Shown here: piece by piece, positions 55,593 to 63,957 of the stretch
How the letters are laid out: every line of letters starts with the position of its first letter
How positions within the stretch are numbered: the stretch's first letter is position 1
Assembly (NCBI RefSeq): GCF_905220975.1
Contig: NZ_CAJNBK010000015.1
Span: 62,001 to 126,000 of the forward strand
DNA: 64,000 nucleotides
Direction of reading: 5' to 3'
Origin: Paraburkholderia haematera
GTDB taxonomy: Bacteria > Pseudomonadota > Gammaproteobacteria > Burkholderiales > Burkholderiaceae
Program-made: the position numbers and the translations under genes
Notes under the pieces: model-generated
The model's database searches: none
Told to the model about the DNA's origin: nothing
Seen by the model: only the letters and a program-made list of their open reading frames with translations

Positions 55593-56210
55593 ATGACTGA
55601 CATCCTCGCATCCACCGAACAGCCGCCGCTCGTGCGCAGCGACATGAATCTCGTCTGGCTGGACATGGAAATGACCGGGCTCGAGCCGGACACCGACCGC
55701 ATCATCGAAATCGCGGTGGTGGTGACGAATTCGACGCTCGACCGGCTGGTCGAAGGCCCAGTGCTGGCGATTCATCAGAGCGACGAGACGCTCGCCAAAA
55801 TGGATCAGTGGAACCAGAACACGCATGGCCGCTCGGGCCTGATCGACCGTGTGAAGGCGTCGACGGTGAGCGAAGCCGACGCCACCGAACAGATTCGCGA
55901 CTTTCTTGCCGCTTATGTCCCGCCGGGCAAATCGCCGATGTGCGGCAATTCGATCTGCCAGGACCGCCGCTTCATGGCGCGCTGGATGCCGGATCTGGAA
56001 CGCTTCTTCCATTACCGCAATCTCGACGTCAGCACGCTGAAGGAACTGTGCCGCCGCTGGCAACCGGCGATCTACAAGGGTTTCCAGAAACGCGCGATGC
56101 ACACCGCGCTGGCCGACATCCACGAATCGATCGACGAGCTGAAGTACTACCGCGAGCACTTCCTGATTCCGGCGGCCTCGCAGGTCCCGGAAACGCCCGC
56201 CGCGGAATAA
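55593..56210 (+). CDS. orn: Oligoribonuclease Orn
   Basis: 205 residues, DEDDh 3'-5' exonuclease that degrades 2-5-mer RNAs including pGpG from c-di-GMP breakdown. WLDMEMTGLEPDTDRIIEIA (Exo I), CGNSICQDRRFMARWMP (Exo II) and MHTALADIHESIDEL (Exo III) are present. The start at ATG 55593 (MTDILAS) is chosen because the upstream in-frame stretch merely translates the minisatellite. Confidence 0.96.
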   Translation: MTDILASTEQPPLVRSDMNLVWLDMEMTGLEPDTDRIIEIAVVVTNSTLDRLVEGPVLAIHQSDETLAKMDQWNQNTHGRSGLIDRVKASTVSEADATEQIRDFLAAYVPPGKSPMCGNSICQDRRFMARWMPDLERFFHYRNLDVSTLKELCRRWQPAIYKGFQKRAMHTALADIHESIDELKYYREHFLIPAASQVPETPAAE

Positions 56211-56232
56211 CCCGGAAGCGGCCGTTTCAGCT

Positions 56233-56877
56233 TCAATCCTGCCGAGGCGCGCGCTGCGCGTTCTTCGGCCGGAACGCCTTCACCACGTCGGCGTTCGTCT
56301 CCACATACGGGCCGCCGATCAGGTCGATGCAATAGGGCACCGCGGCGAAAATGCCCGGCACCTTCACGGCGCCGCCCGCTTCGGCGTCACGCAAGCCTTC
56401 GAGCGTTTCCTTGATCGACTTCGGCTGGCCGGGCAGATTGACGATCAGCGCCGCATGTTCCGCGATTTCACGAATCACCGCCACTTGGCGCGACAGAATC
56501 GCGGTCGGCACGAAATTCAGGCTGATCTGCCGCATCTGCTCGCCGAAACCCGGCATTTCCTTCGTTGCTACCGCCAGGGTCGCTTCCGGCGTGACGTCGC
56601 GGCGTGACGGGCCGGTCCCGCCGGTGGTCAGCACCAGATCGCAGCCTACCTCGTCCACCAGTTCGATCAACGTGGCGGAGATCGTGGGCGCGTCGTCCTG
56701 AATCAGGCGCGTGACGACCTGAAACGGCGAGGTCAGGGCGGCGCCGAGCCATTCCTGCAGGGCCGGAATGCCTTTGTCCTCATACACGCCGGTGGACGCG
56801 CGGTCGCTGATCGACACGAGGCCGATCACGATTTCGTCCGGATGCTGACGTGCCACCTTACGCGTCGCGGTCGTCAT
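56233..56877 (-). CDS. mog: Molybdopterin adenylyltransferase (MogA/MoaB family)
   Basis: 214 residues from ATG 56877. It activates molybdopterin by adenylation before Mo insertion. LVSISDRASTGVYEDKGIPA and LTTGGTGPSRRDVTPEAT are the MogA signatures, and NLPGQPKSIKETLEG is typical of Mog. GGAAG lies upstream of two adjacent ATGs (56880, 56877), and a longer start at 56904 is possible; all lie inside darP. It would supply cofactor to the formate dehydrogenase encoded at the start of the window (inference). Confidence 0.93.
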   Translation of the reverse strand: MTTATRKVARQHPDEIVIGLVSISDRASTGVYEDKGIPALQEWLGAALTSPFQVVTRLIQDDAPTISATLIELVDEVGCDLVLTTGGTGPSRRDVTPEATLAVATKEMPGFGEQMRQISLNFVPTAILSRQVAVIREIAEHAALIVNLPGQPKSIKETLEGLRDAEAGGAVKVPGIFAAVPYCIDLIGGPYVETNADVVKAFRPKNAQRAPRQD

Positions 56878-57469
56878 CATCTTCTTCCAGGCCGTCTTCG
56901 GCATCGGAATCGGTGCCGGCTGACGGGCCGTCAGCGTTTTTGATCCACTGGAACAGCTCGCGGAAGTAGCGCGGCGGCTTGCTTTGCTGCGCTTCCTTGC
57001 GGGCGTTGCGGATCAGCGTGCGACCCTGCTGCGGATCGGCGTTCGGGTGCTGACGGATGAATTCGGTCAGCGCGGCGTCGTCGGCGAGCAGTTTCTCGCG
57101 GGTGCGCTCGATCCAGTGCAGCTTGGCCGTTTCCGCCTTGTTCACGCCGTTATAGGTGTCGAGCGCGGTGCGCAGCGCGGCGGTTTCCTCGTCCAGCAGC
57201 GAGCGCATCACGCGCCCGACGTACTGCACCTGACGGCGCTTGCCCTCGTGATCGGTGATGCGGCGCGCTTCGCGCACGGCGTCGTCGAGCTTTTCGGGCA
57301 TCGGCATGCGCTTGAGCGCGTCTTTGGGCAGGGCGATCAGCGCCGAGCCCAGTTCCTGCAGCTCGTGCATGTCGCGCTTGAGCTGGGACTTGCTGGGACG
57401 GTCGTAGCCGTTCTCGTCGACTTCCGGCTCGGCGGATTCGATGGGTTGAATGCGGGTTTTGCGTGTCAT
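56858..57469 (-). CDS. darP: Ribosome-associated protein DarP (YjgA/DUF615)
   Basis: 203 residues. DRPSKSQLKRDMHELQELGS is the family N-terminal motif; RRQVQYVGRVMRSLLDEE and the KPPRYFRELFQWIK end are conserved. It binds late 50S precursors. It starts at ATG 57469 (MTRKTRIQ), since upstream codons have no similarity. The acidic C-terminus overlaps mog by ~20 bases. Confidence 0.94.
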   Translation of the reverse strand: MTRKTRIQPIESAEPEVDENGYDRPSKSQLKRDMHELQELGSALIALPKDALKRMPMPEKLDDAVREARRITDHEGKRRQVQYVGRVMRSLLDEETAALRTALDTYNGVNKAETAKLHWIERTREKLLADDAALTEFIRQHPNADPQQGRTLIRNARKEAQQSKPPRYFRELFQWIKNADGPSAGTDSDAEDGLEEDDDDRDA

Positions 57470-57785
57470 ACCGATATTGTAGCGTGCCGCGCACCGTGAA
57501 CCCGCCGTGCTGCTGTGCACAAGGCATCGCGCGCGCGTTTTTGAGGACCGCGGCAAATCCGGCAAACCCGGCAAGCCAGGTCAAAGTCCGGGGCAGCGCC
57601 GAGCCCGGGCAAGGCTCAGCGAATGCCAGGTACAGCTTCGCGTACCTTGCTATGATCGCGGGATGCGTCACTACGCAAATGAGCAAGCAAATGAGCACGC
57701 ACAGGCGCGCGTAAAATGCGAGCGCACGTGCGTGGCATAGGCGAACACACAGGGCCGCTCGGCCCCGAACAGGACGGCAACGACA
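57470..57785. other. 316-base region between divergent darP and pmbA
   Basis: No gene is supported. Seen here: three imperfect CCGGCAAA copies near 57550-57572 and a 12-bp direct repeat (CAAATGAGCAAG / CAAATGAGCACG) at 57675-57698. TATGAT at 57651-57656 is a weak -10 for pmbA. Confidence 0.4.
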
Positions 57786-59156
57786 ATGGCAGCAGACATG
57801 GACGTCAAGCAGCGCTTTTTTCCGCATACCCAGGATGAACTGAAGGAAATCGCCTCGGACATCCTTCGTCACGCGAAGTCGCTCGGCGGTACCGACGCGG
57901 CGACCGAGATTTCCGAAGGCGACGGCCTGTCCGTCTCCGTGCGGCGCGGCGAAGTCGAGACGATCGAACACAACCGCGACAAGATGGTCGGCGTGACGGT
58001 GTTCATCGGCAACAAGCGCGGCAACGCGAGCACTTCGGACTTTTCGTCGCAGGCTTTGAAGGACACGGTCGCGGCGGCGTACAACATCGCCCGCTTCACG
58101 GCAGAAGACGACTGCGCGGGTCTCGCCGAAGCGGAATTGCTCGAAACCGCACCGCGCGATCTCGATCTGTATCACCCGTGGAATCTCTCCGCGGACGAAG
58201 CGGTGGAAATCGCCCGCCGCTCGGAAGACGCCGCGTTCGCAACCGATCCGCAGATCAAGAATTCGGAGGGCGCGAGCGTCTCGGCGCAGCACTCGCAATT
58301 CGTGCTGGCCACCTCGCGCGGCTTCCTCGCCGGCTATCCGTACTCGCGCCACTACGTTGCGTGCGCGCCGATCGCCGGCAGCGGCCGCAACATGCAGCGC
58401 GACGACTGGTACACGTCGACCCGCAGCGCGGCAGACCTCGCCAATCCGGAAGCGGTGGGCCGTTACGCAGCGCAACGGGCGCTTTCGCGCATCGGCGCGC
58501 GCGGGCTCGACACGCGCAAAGTGCCGGTGCTGTTCGAAGCGCCGCTCGCCGCCGGCATTCTCGGCGCATTTGTTCAGGCAACGAGCGGCGGCGCGCTGTA
58601 CCGTAAGACCTCGTTCCTCGTCGATAGCCTTGGCAAGCCGGTGTTCGCGCCGCACGTCCAGGTGGTCGAAGATCCGCACGTCGCGCGCGCAATGGGCAGT
58701 GCGCCGTTCGACGAAGAAGGTGTGCGCACCAAACAGCGTTCGGTGGTGAAAGACGGCGTGGTGGAGGGCTACTTCCTGTCCACCTACTCGGCGCGCAAGC
58801 TTGGCATGCAGACCACCGGCAACGCCGGCGGCTCGCACAATCTGTCGCTGCGCAGCTCGGAGACGCGTCCGGAAGACGACTTCGAGGAAATGCTGAGGAA
58901 GCTCGGCACGGGCCTGCTACTGACCGAGCTGATGGGGCAGGGCGTGAACTACGTGACGGGCGATTATTCGCGCGGCGCGTCGGGTTTCTGGGTCGAGAAC
59001 GGCAAGATCCAGTATCCGGTCGAGGAAATCACTGTGGCGAGCACGCTGCAGGAGATGTTCCGCCATATCGTCGCGATCGGCGCGGATACGATCACGCGTG
59101 GCACCAAGGAAACGGGCTCGGTGCTGATCGAACGGATGACGATCGCGGGGCAGTAA
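57786..59156 (+). CDS. pmbA: Metalloprotease PmbA (TldE)
   Basis: 456 residues. TldD/TldE proteins form a heterodimeric metalloprotease that matures modified peptides such as microcins and degrades CcdA. TldE is the non-catalytic partner and lacks HExxxH, consistent with this sequence. SVSVRRGEVETIEHNRDKMV, ATSRGFLAGYPYSRHYV and NLSLRSSETRPEDDFEEML follow the family; GQGVNYVTGDYSRGASGFWV is near the end. tldD is not in the window, which is usual. Confidence 0.95.
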   Translation: MAADMDVKQRFFPHTQDELKEIASDILRHAKSLGGTDAATEISEGDGLSVSVRRGEVETIEHNRDKMVGVTVFIGNKRGNASTSDFSSQALKDTVAAAYNIARFTAEDDCAGLAEAELLETAPRDLDLYHPWNLSADEAVEIARRSEDAAFATDPQIKNSEGASVSAQHSQFVLATSRGFLAGYPYSRHYVACAPIAGSGRNMQRDDWYTSTRSAADLANPEAVGRYAAQRALSRIGARGLDTRKVPVLFEAPLAAGILGAFVQATSGGALYRKTSFLVDSLGKPVFAPHVQVVEDPHVARAMGSAPFDEEGVRTKQRSVVKDGVVEGYFLSTYSARKLGMQTTGNAGGSHNLSLRSSETRPEDDFEEMLRKLGTGLLLTELMGQGVNYVTGDYSRGASGFWVENGKIQYPVEEITVASTLQEMFRHIVAIGADTITRGTKETGSVLIERMTIAGQ

Positions 59157-59206
59157 GCCAGGCGCACGAAGCGGCCGCAGCCGGGCCGCAGGAAGGCTGC
59201 AAACAG

Positions 59207-59240
59207 AAACGCCACGCAAAGAACTGCGTGGCGTTTTTTT
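59207..59240 (+). terminator. Terminator of pmbA
   Basis: AAACGCCACGC, 8-base loop, GCGTGGCGTTT and further T's. Confidence 0.9.
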
Positions 59241-59327
59241 ATGCGTGCATGGTTGCATGCGTCATGTCCGCTGGCGAAGGAGCAATGCGCGAAGCGCGGC
59301 CCGCCAGTCAGGTGCCGCGCAATAAGC

Positions 59328-59828
59328 TCATGCGCCCTTACGCTTATACGTCACGAACGCATAATCGAAATCGTTCGGCGCATCCGCGCGATGGGTTTCG
59401 TGCGCGACTTCTTCCCACTCGTTTTCATCCAGTTCAGGGAAGGTGGCGTCGCCTTCGAAGTCGGCGGAAATCTCGGTGACGATCAGTTTGTCCGCCTGAC
59501 GCAGTCCTTCCGCATACAGTTGTGCGCCGCCGATCAGAAACGCTTCCGGCGCCTGATCCTGGGCAGCGAGCTTCAGCGCATCTTCGAGCGTGGTGGCGGC
59601 GTCGCAGCCCTGAAAGCGCCGCGCGGCATCTCGTGTCACGACAATGTTGCGGCGTCCCGGCAACGGCCGGCCGATCGATTCATGCGTCTTGCGGCCCATG
59701 ATGATGGGCGCACCCATCGTGGTGCGCTTGAAGAACGCGAGGTCTTCGGGAAGTCGCCAGGGCAACTGGTTGTCGCGGCCGATCACGCCATTATTGGCGC
59801 GAGCGACGATCAGGGTGAGCGTCGTCAT
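59328..59828 (-). CDS. folA: Dihydrofolate reductase FolA
   Basis: 166 residues; NADPH-dependent reduction of dihydrofolate to tetrahydrofolate, target of trimethoprim. ARANNGVIGRDNQLPWRLPE with the catalytic acid (here Glu after LP) and IIMGRKTHESIGRPLPGRRN are classic; FLIGGAQLYAEGL is conserved. The start at ATG 59828 (MTTLTLIVARA) is the family start. thyA, a usual neighbour, is not next to it; a sigma-54 regulator gene follows instead. Confidence 0.96.
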   Translation of the reverse strand: MTTLTLIVARANNGVIGRDNQLPWRLPEDLAFFKRTTMGAPIIMGRKTHESIGRPLPGRRNIVVTRDAARRFQGCDAATTLEDALKLAAQDQAPEAFLIGGAQLYAEGLRQADKLIVTEISADFEGDATFPELDENEWEEVAHETHRADAPNDFDYAFVTYKRKGA

Positions 59829-59940
59829 CGAATGGAAAGGGGAACGTAACCGGGATGATTCTACCTGAGGCGCAAGAGGGCGCTGCTGAGTCAGCCGGTG
59901 CTGCAGGTTACCGCGGCCTTGCCACACCAGGCGCGGCGCC

Positions 59941-59980
59941 AGGCGCCCCCGGCTAGGCGCCTCCGGCTAGGCGCCCCCTT
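59941..59980. repeat. 14-bp tandem repeat
   Basis: AGGCGCCCCCGGCT at 59941-59954, AGGCGCCTCCGGCT at 59955-59968, and a partial copy to 59980, ending at the stop codon of the sigma-54 regulator. Confidence 0.7.
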
Positions 59981-61590
59981 CATTCCTGCAAAGGCTCGTC
60001 GGCGGCGAACGATTCAAGCGACGCTTTCTCGTCGGCCGCGCTTGGATCCCGCAAGCCGTGCTGACCCATCAGCCGGTAAAGCGTGACGCGCGAAATATTC
60101 AGATCGGTCGCCGCCTCGTTCAGCCGGTGGCGATGCCGCAGTAGCGCCGCTTCGATCGCGCGCTTCTCGGCGGCTTCGCGCGCCTGCGAGAGCGTCATGG
60201 TCTGTTGCTCGGTGAACTGCGCGAGGTCAAGGTCGTCGGCGGAAATCAGCTTGCTTTCCGCCATCACGATCGCGCGGCGCACCCGGTTGATCAGCTCGCG
60301 TACGTTGCCGGGCCAGTTGTAGTTGTACATCGCCTCGATTGCCGAGGGCGTAAAGCCGCGAATCTTGCGCGCGCTGTCGGTCTTGAACTTGTGCATGATG
60401 TGATGCGCAAGAATTTCGATGTCCTTGCCGCGGGCACGCAACGGCGGCTCGTCGACGCGCAGCACGCACAGGCGGTGGAACAGGTCGGCGCGGAACCGTC
60501 CGTCGCGCATCGCAACTTCGAGATCCACGTGGGTCGCCGAGATGATTCGCACGTCCACCTGGATCGATTCGCGACCACCGAGCCGCTCGATCTTGCCTTC
60601 CTGCAAAAAGCGCAGCAGGCTGGCCTGGCTTTCCATCGGCAGGTCGCCGATTTCGTCGAGCAGCAAGGTGCCGCCGTCCGCGGCTTCGACCCGGCCAATC
60701 TTGCGCTGGTTCGCGCCGGTGAACGCGCCGCGCTCGTAACCGAATAGTTCGGACTGCAATAGATGGTGCGGAATCGCGCCGCAGTTGATGGGGATGAACG
60801 GCGCCTTGCGGCGCGGTGAGCGTTCGTGGATCGCCAGCGCGGTGAGTTCCTTGCCGGTGCCGGATTCACCCGAGATGAAGACGCTGGCGTCGGTATTGGC
60901 GACTTTGCGGATGGTGCGGAAGAGTTGCTGCATCGCTTCGCAGGTCCCGACCATTTCGTCTTCGTCGTCGGCGGCGGGCGCGGCTGGCGGGATATCGTCC
61001 GTATCGCACAGCGTCACCATGCCGAATGCGTGACTGGCGAGGTAGTCGATCGTGGCGTGAGCTACCGGAATCTTGACGTAGTCGAAGCAATAGTGGCGAA
61101 TCAGGCGCCGCACGCCGGGGTCGGTGAGGCGTTCTGACGTGGCGAGCGCGATCCAGCCGATCTGCTGTTGACGCAGGCTCGCTTCGAGGCCGCCAAGATC
61201 GCGCAACGCAAAGCTGGCGAGGTCGACGATGCCGGCGCATACCACATCAGGCTTGGAGAGGCGCGCGAGCTCATGCGCCGAACGGGCCGCCGTCACGTGC
61301 CAGCCGCGGCTCTTCAGATGCGCGATCAGCGTCTCGTCCGGCGTGCGCGCAACGTACAGCAACACCCGTTCGGTCTGCGTGTGCGGCAGACCGGTCTCCT
61401 TCGTGGCGGCGGCAGAAGGCTCGTGCATGCGCCCCGTAGCGGCCTCCTGAGGGAGCGCCAAAGAGACTTCCGACGGGCGCTTCCCGAGGATTTCCGTTGC
61501 TCGTTTCACAGGAACCTCCTGCGCCCGGGCAATCGAAAGATGAGCGCCGGAGGGCGGTGTAACGCTGCTCAGATGGGGTGATTCGCGCAC
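59980..61590 (-). CDS. Sigma-54-dependent activator with degenerate receiver domain (VpsR/BerB-like)
   Basis: 536 residues. Residues ~70-190 resemble a response-regulator receiver (VLLYVARTPDETLIAHLKSR) but lack the acidic pair at strand 1 and a clear phospho-acceptor Asp. Residues ~205-440 form the AAA+ sigma-54 activator domain: Walker A GESGTGKE, GAFTGA loop (in YERGAFTGANQRK), Walker B TLLLDEIGDLP, and NWPGNVRELINRVRRA. A Fis-type HTH ends it (LNEAATDLNISRVTLYRLMG). The start is GTG 61590 with GAGG six bases upstream. This architecture is that of VpsR and of Burkholderia BerB, which activate biofilm genes, some through c-di-GMP. It follows the FapF-like gene by 24 bases. Confidence 0.88.
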   Translation of the reverse strand: MRESPHLSSVTPPSGAHLSIARAQEVPVKRATEILGKRPSEVSLALPQEAATGRMHEPSAAATKETGLPHTQTERVLLYVARTPDETLIAHLKSRGWHVTAARSAHELARLSKPDVVCAGIVDLASFALRDLGGLEASLRQQQIGWIALATSERLTDPGVRRLIRHYCFDYVKIPVAHATIDYLASHAFGMVTLCDTDDIPPAAPAADDEDEMVGTCEAMQQLFRTIRKVANTDASVFISGESGTGKELTALAIHERSPRRKAPFIPINCGAIPHHLLQSELFGYERGAFTGANQRKIGRVEAADGGTLLLDEIGDLPMESQASLLRFLQEGKIERLGGRESIQVDVRIISATHVDLEVAMRDGRFRADLFHRLCVLRVDEPPLRARGKDIEILAHHIMHKFKTDSARKIRGFTPSAIEAMYNYNWPGNVRELINRVRRAIVMAESKLISADDLDLAQFTEQQTMTLSQAREAAEKRAIEAALLRHRHRLNEAATDLNISRVTLYRLMGQHGLRDPSAADEKASLESFAADEPLQE

Positions 61591-61614
61591 GATCAACCTC
61601 GTATCGTTGACACG

Positions 61615-63048
61615 TCAAAAAGTGTAGGGAAAGCGCACACCGATCACGAAATTCGGCGTGTCGGGCGTGAGGCCGACGGACACCGAACCGTTGATCGTCA
61701 AATGCTTGTTCACTACGTGATTCAAACCGAAGGTCAGTGCGGCAGCGGTGGTCTCGCTGCCCGGCACCTTCGAATAGGTTCCGCCTGGCGCCTTGGTTTG
61801 CGACTCGGGTTCCAGCGCCATCGTGTACGAGATGCTGGCCGAGTCCTTGTCCGAGAACGCCAGTGCTACACCGCCGCCGAACTGCACGACGTCGCCGATC
61901 TTGACCGTCGCCGGTTCGGTCTGGCCGATGACCGACGAGATGTCCGAGAACGAGCGGGCAATGTTGTAGGTGTACGAAACGCTGCCGAACAGCACGACCG
62001 GATCGTAGGTCTTCAACACCGACAGACCCGCCGTGATGTTCCAGAAACCGGTGCCGGTGGGCAGCTTGGTGGGGGCGACGAGGTTGGTGTTGTTGGCATC
62101 GACCTGCGCCAGCTTGATGCCGAACGGCGACGAACCGGTCGGCGCCTTGATGCGCAGGCTGCCGACCATGTCCGGCAGATTGTTGGTTTCCTTCAGGAAC
62201 TGGTAGTAGATCCCGAAGTTGACGTCGCCAATGTCGCTCGAATTGGCCGAGGCGTCCGAGACCGTATTCGCCGCGCCGCCGGCCCCGCCGACGATGAAGT
62301 TGCTATGCCGGTAGATATAAGGCACGTCGACGTCGACACTGATGCGGTCGGTCAGACCGTAGCGCGTGTCGAGGTCGGCCATCACCTGGTGCGATTTGGT
62401 TTCGCCGAGGTTGATGTTGCCGAGGAAAATCGCGTCGAGCGCGAGGAAGCCGGACAGTTGCAACTGGCGGCGGTCGTAGTAGGTATCGTTGATACCCCAG
62501 TCGAGGGTCAGCTTGTGCTCGAACAGCGGCGTGTGCTGCTGGCTCTGCACCACCGCGTCTTCCGATTGCGTGCGCACCGGTTGCGCGGCCTTCTGCGTCT
62601 GGCCGACCGCGCCGCTGCCGTCGGTTGCTGCCGGCAGGCCGCCTCCGCTGCTGTTGTCTGGCACCGGTGGATTGACCGGCACGCCGGTTGCCGTGCTGCT
62701 GCCCGGCGCGGGCGTGCCCGGGTTCACCTGGGCCAGCGGCGGCAGCGGCACAGGCAGGCCGTCCGCGCCGGGTTGCTCGGCGACAGCGCCATTGCCGGTC
62801 GGCTCACCGTAACCCGGTGCGCCCCGGCCGCGCTGCGCCATTTCGAGGTTCGTGACCTGCCGTTCGAGTGAGACGATCTGCTTTTGCTGCTCGCTGACGA
62901 CGCGCATGAGCGTGTTCAGCCGGTCTTCAACCGATTGATCGGCGAGCGCCTGCGCGCTGACCCCCTGCGATAGCGCAAACAGCATGGCTGCGGCTGGAAT
63001 CGCCGCTAACGCCATGCGCGGCGCACTGGTCCTTGAGAATCTGATCAT
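61615..63048 (-). CDS. Outer-membrane beta-barrel with N-terminal coiled coil, FapF-like
   Basis: 477 residues. Signal peptide (LAAIPAAAMLFALSQGVSAQA, ~residues 14-34), then a heptad coiled coil (DRLNTLMRVVSEQQKQIVSL, ~40-72), then a Pro/Gly-rich linker (~75-165), then a beta-barrel starting HKLTLDWGINDTYYDRRQLQ and ending in aromatic Phe (FVIGVRFPYTF), the outer-membrane assembly signature. This order is that of FapF, the trimeric outer-membrane exporter of Fap functional amyloid in Pseudomonas. Orthology is inferred, not proven; a general porin or transporter is the alternative. GGGGGAAC precedes ATG 63048. Confidence 0.8.
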   Translation of the reverse strand: MIRFSRTSAPRMALAAIPAAAMLFALSQGVSAQALADQSVEDRLNTLMRVVSEQQKQIVSLERQVTNLEMAQRGRGAPGYGEPTGNGAVAEQPGADGLPVPLPPLAQVNPGTPAPGSSTATGVPVNPPVPDNSSGGGLPAATDGSGAVGQTQKAAQPVRTQSEDAVVQSQQHTPLFEHKLTLDWGINDTYYDRRQLQLSGFLALDAIFLGNINLGETKSHQVMADLDTRYGLTDRISVDVDVPYIYRHSNFIVGGAGGAANTVSDASANSSDIGDVNFGIYYQFLKETNNLPDMVGSLRIKAPTGSSPFGIKLAQVDANNTNLVAPTKLPTGTGFWNITAGLSVLKTYDPVVLFGSVSYTYNIARSFSDISSVIGQTEPATVKIGDVVQFGGGVALAFSDKDSASISYTMALEPESQTKAPGGTYSKVPGSETTAAALTFGLNHVVNKHLTINGSVSVGLTPDTPNFVIGVRFPYTF

Positions 63049-63150
63049 TTTTGTTCCCCCGGTATTCTGACCGCGCGTCGCGTGTTTCCTTGTGCGTCGA
63101 GCGGTCGCTTTGATGCCTGGTCTCCTTTCTGATCGGGTGGGCGGCCCGTG

Positions 63151-63951
63151 TTATCTCCTTACGGTGTTTTGCAGCGCTTGCAGGACGCCTATCTGGCGCA
63201 GCATCGAGGCCGACATCTGTTGCGTCTGCAAATGCAGTTGCAACTGGTTGGCGACTTGCTGGTTATTGCCTGCAATCTGCAAGAGTTGGGCGATCATGCC
63301 GGCCTGTTGCGCGCTGGCTGGCGCGACGGTCTGGGTGGCGATACCGGTTGGTGTCTGCAGCGCAATCGAAATGCCGCCGTTGGCGAGTGTGACGGAGGCT
63401 TTCACCGAGCCGTTCGCATTACTTGCGGCGGCCGACGTTGCGTTGTTAAAGGACCCTCCCGTCAAGCTGCCTGGCGAGGCGTCGAAATCGATCAGCGCCT
63501 GGTTGGTGCCGAGGTTGCCGTTGCCGGCCACCTGGGCGATCTGCGAGACGCCGTTGACGTTGACGTTCTGGCCGCCGCTCGCGTGGGCGTTGTGGTTGGC
63601 GCCGCTGCCTGAGGGGCCGTTCGGGCCGGTCACGGAGGCCGATGAATTGAACTGGACGCTCGGATGGTTGGGGTTGTTGGTACCGATGGCGAGTGCGCCC
63701 GAGGCGACAGCGGTGGCGCCATTGGGCAACTGCCATTGCGACAGCAGGGTGATGACAACGCCTGAAATGATGTCCCCAACAATACCTTTGCCGGTCTGGT
63801 TGGCGAGGATGGTGTCGTCGACGGGTTGCAGCTTGAGGGCGCTGACGTCTTCAAACACTGTCGACGTCTGCTCGGCAGCATGTGCGACTGAAGCAAGGCC
63901 GCACGTTGTGAAACACAACGCACAGCCTATGGTGACTAAGTTTCGGTCCAT
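63151..63951 (-). CDS. Exported N/Q/G/A-rich protein, candidate Fap-system component (FapE-like)
   Basis: 266 residues. Sec signal peptide (LVTIGCALCFTTCGLASVAHA, ~residues 5-26). The mature protein is rich in Asn, Gln, Gly, Ala and Ser and almost free of Cys; the stretch GGQNVNVNGVSQIAQVAGNG resembles Fap amyloid motifs. A helical Gln-rich C-terminus (IAQLLQIAGNNQQVANQLQL) ends it. It lies just ahead of the FapF-like gene, the place of fapE in Pseudomonas, and the fibre subunits would be upstream beyond the window. I do not recognise a precise family. Confidence 0.7.
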   Translation of the reverse strand: MDRNLVTIGCALCFTTCGLASVAHAAEQTSTVFEDVSALKLQPVDDTILANQTGKGIVGDIISGVVITLLSQWQLPNGATAVASGALAIGTNNPNHPSVQFNSSASVTGPNGPSGSGANHNAHASGGQNVNVNGVSQIAQVAGNGNLGTNQALIDFDASPGSLTGGSFNNATSAAASNANGSVKASVTLANGGISIALQTPTGIATQTVAPASAQQAGMIAQLLQIAGNNQQVANQLQLHLQTQQMSASMLRQIGVLQALQNTVRR

Positions 63952-63957
63952 GATGAG

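Noticed and set aside
57786..59156. PmbA alone as a broken TldD/TldE system
   Set aside because: tldD is often encoded elsewhere in proteobacteria, so its absence here is normal.
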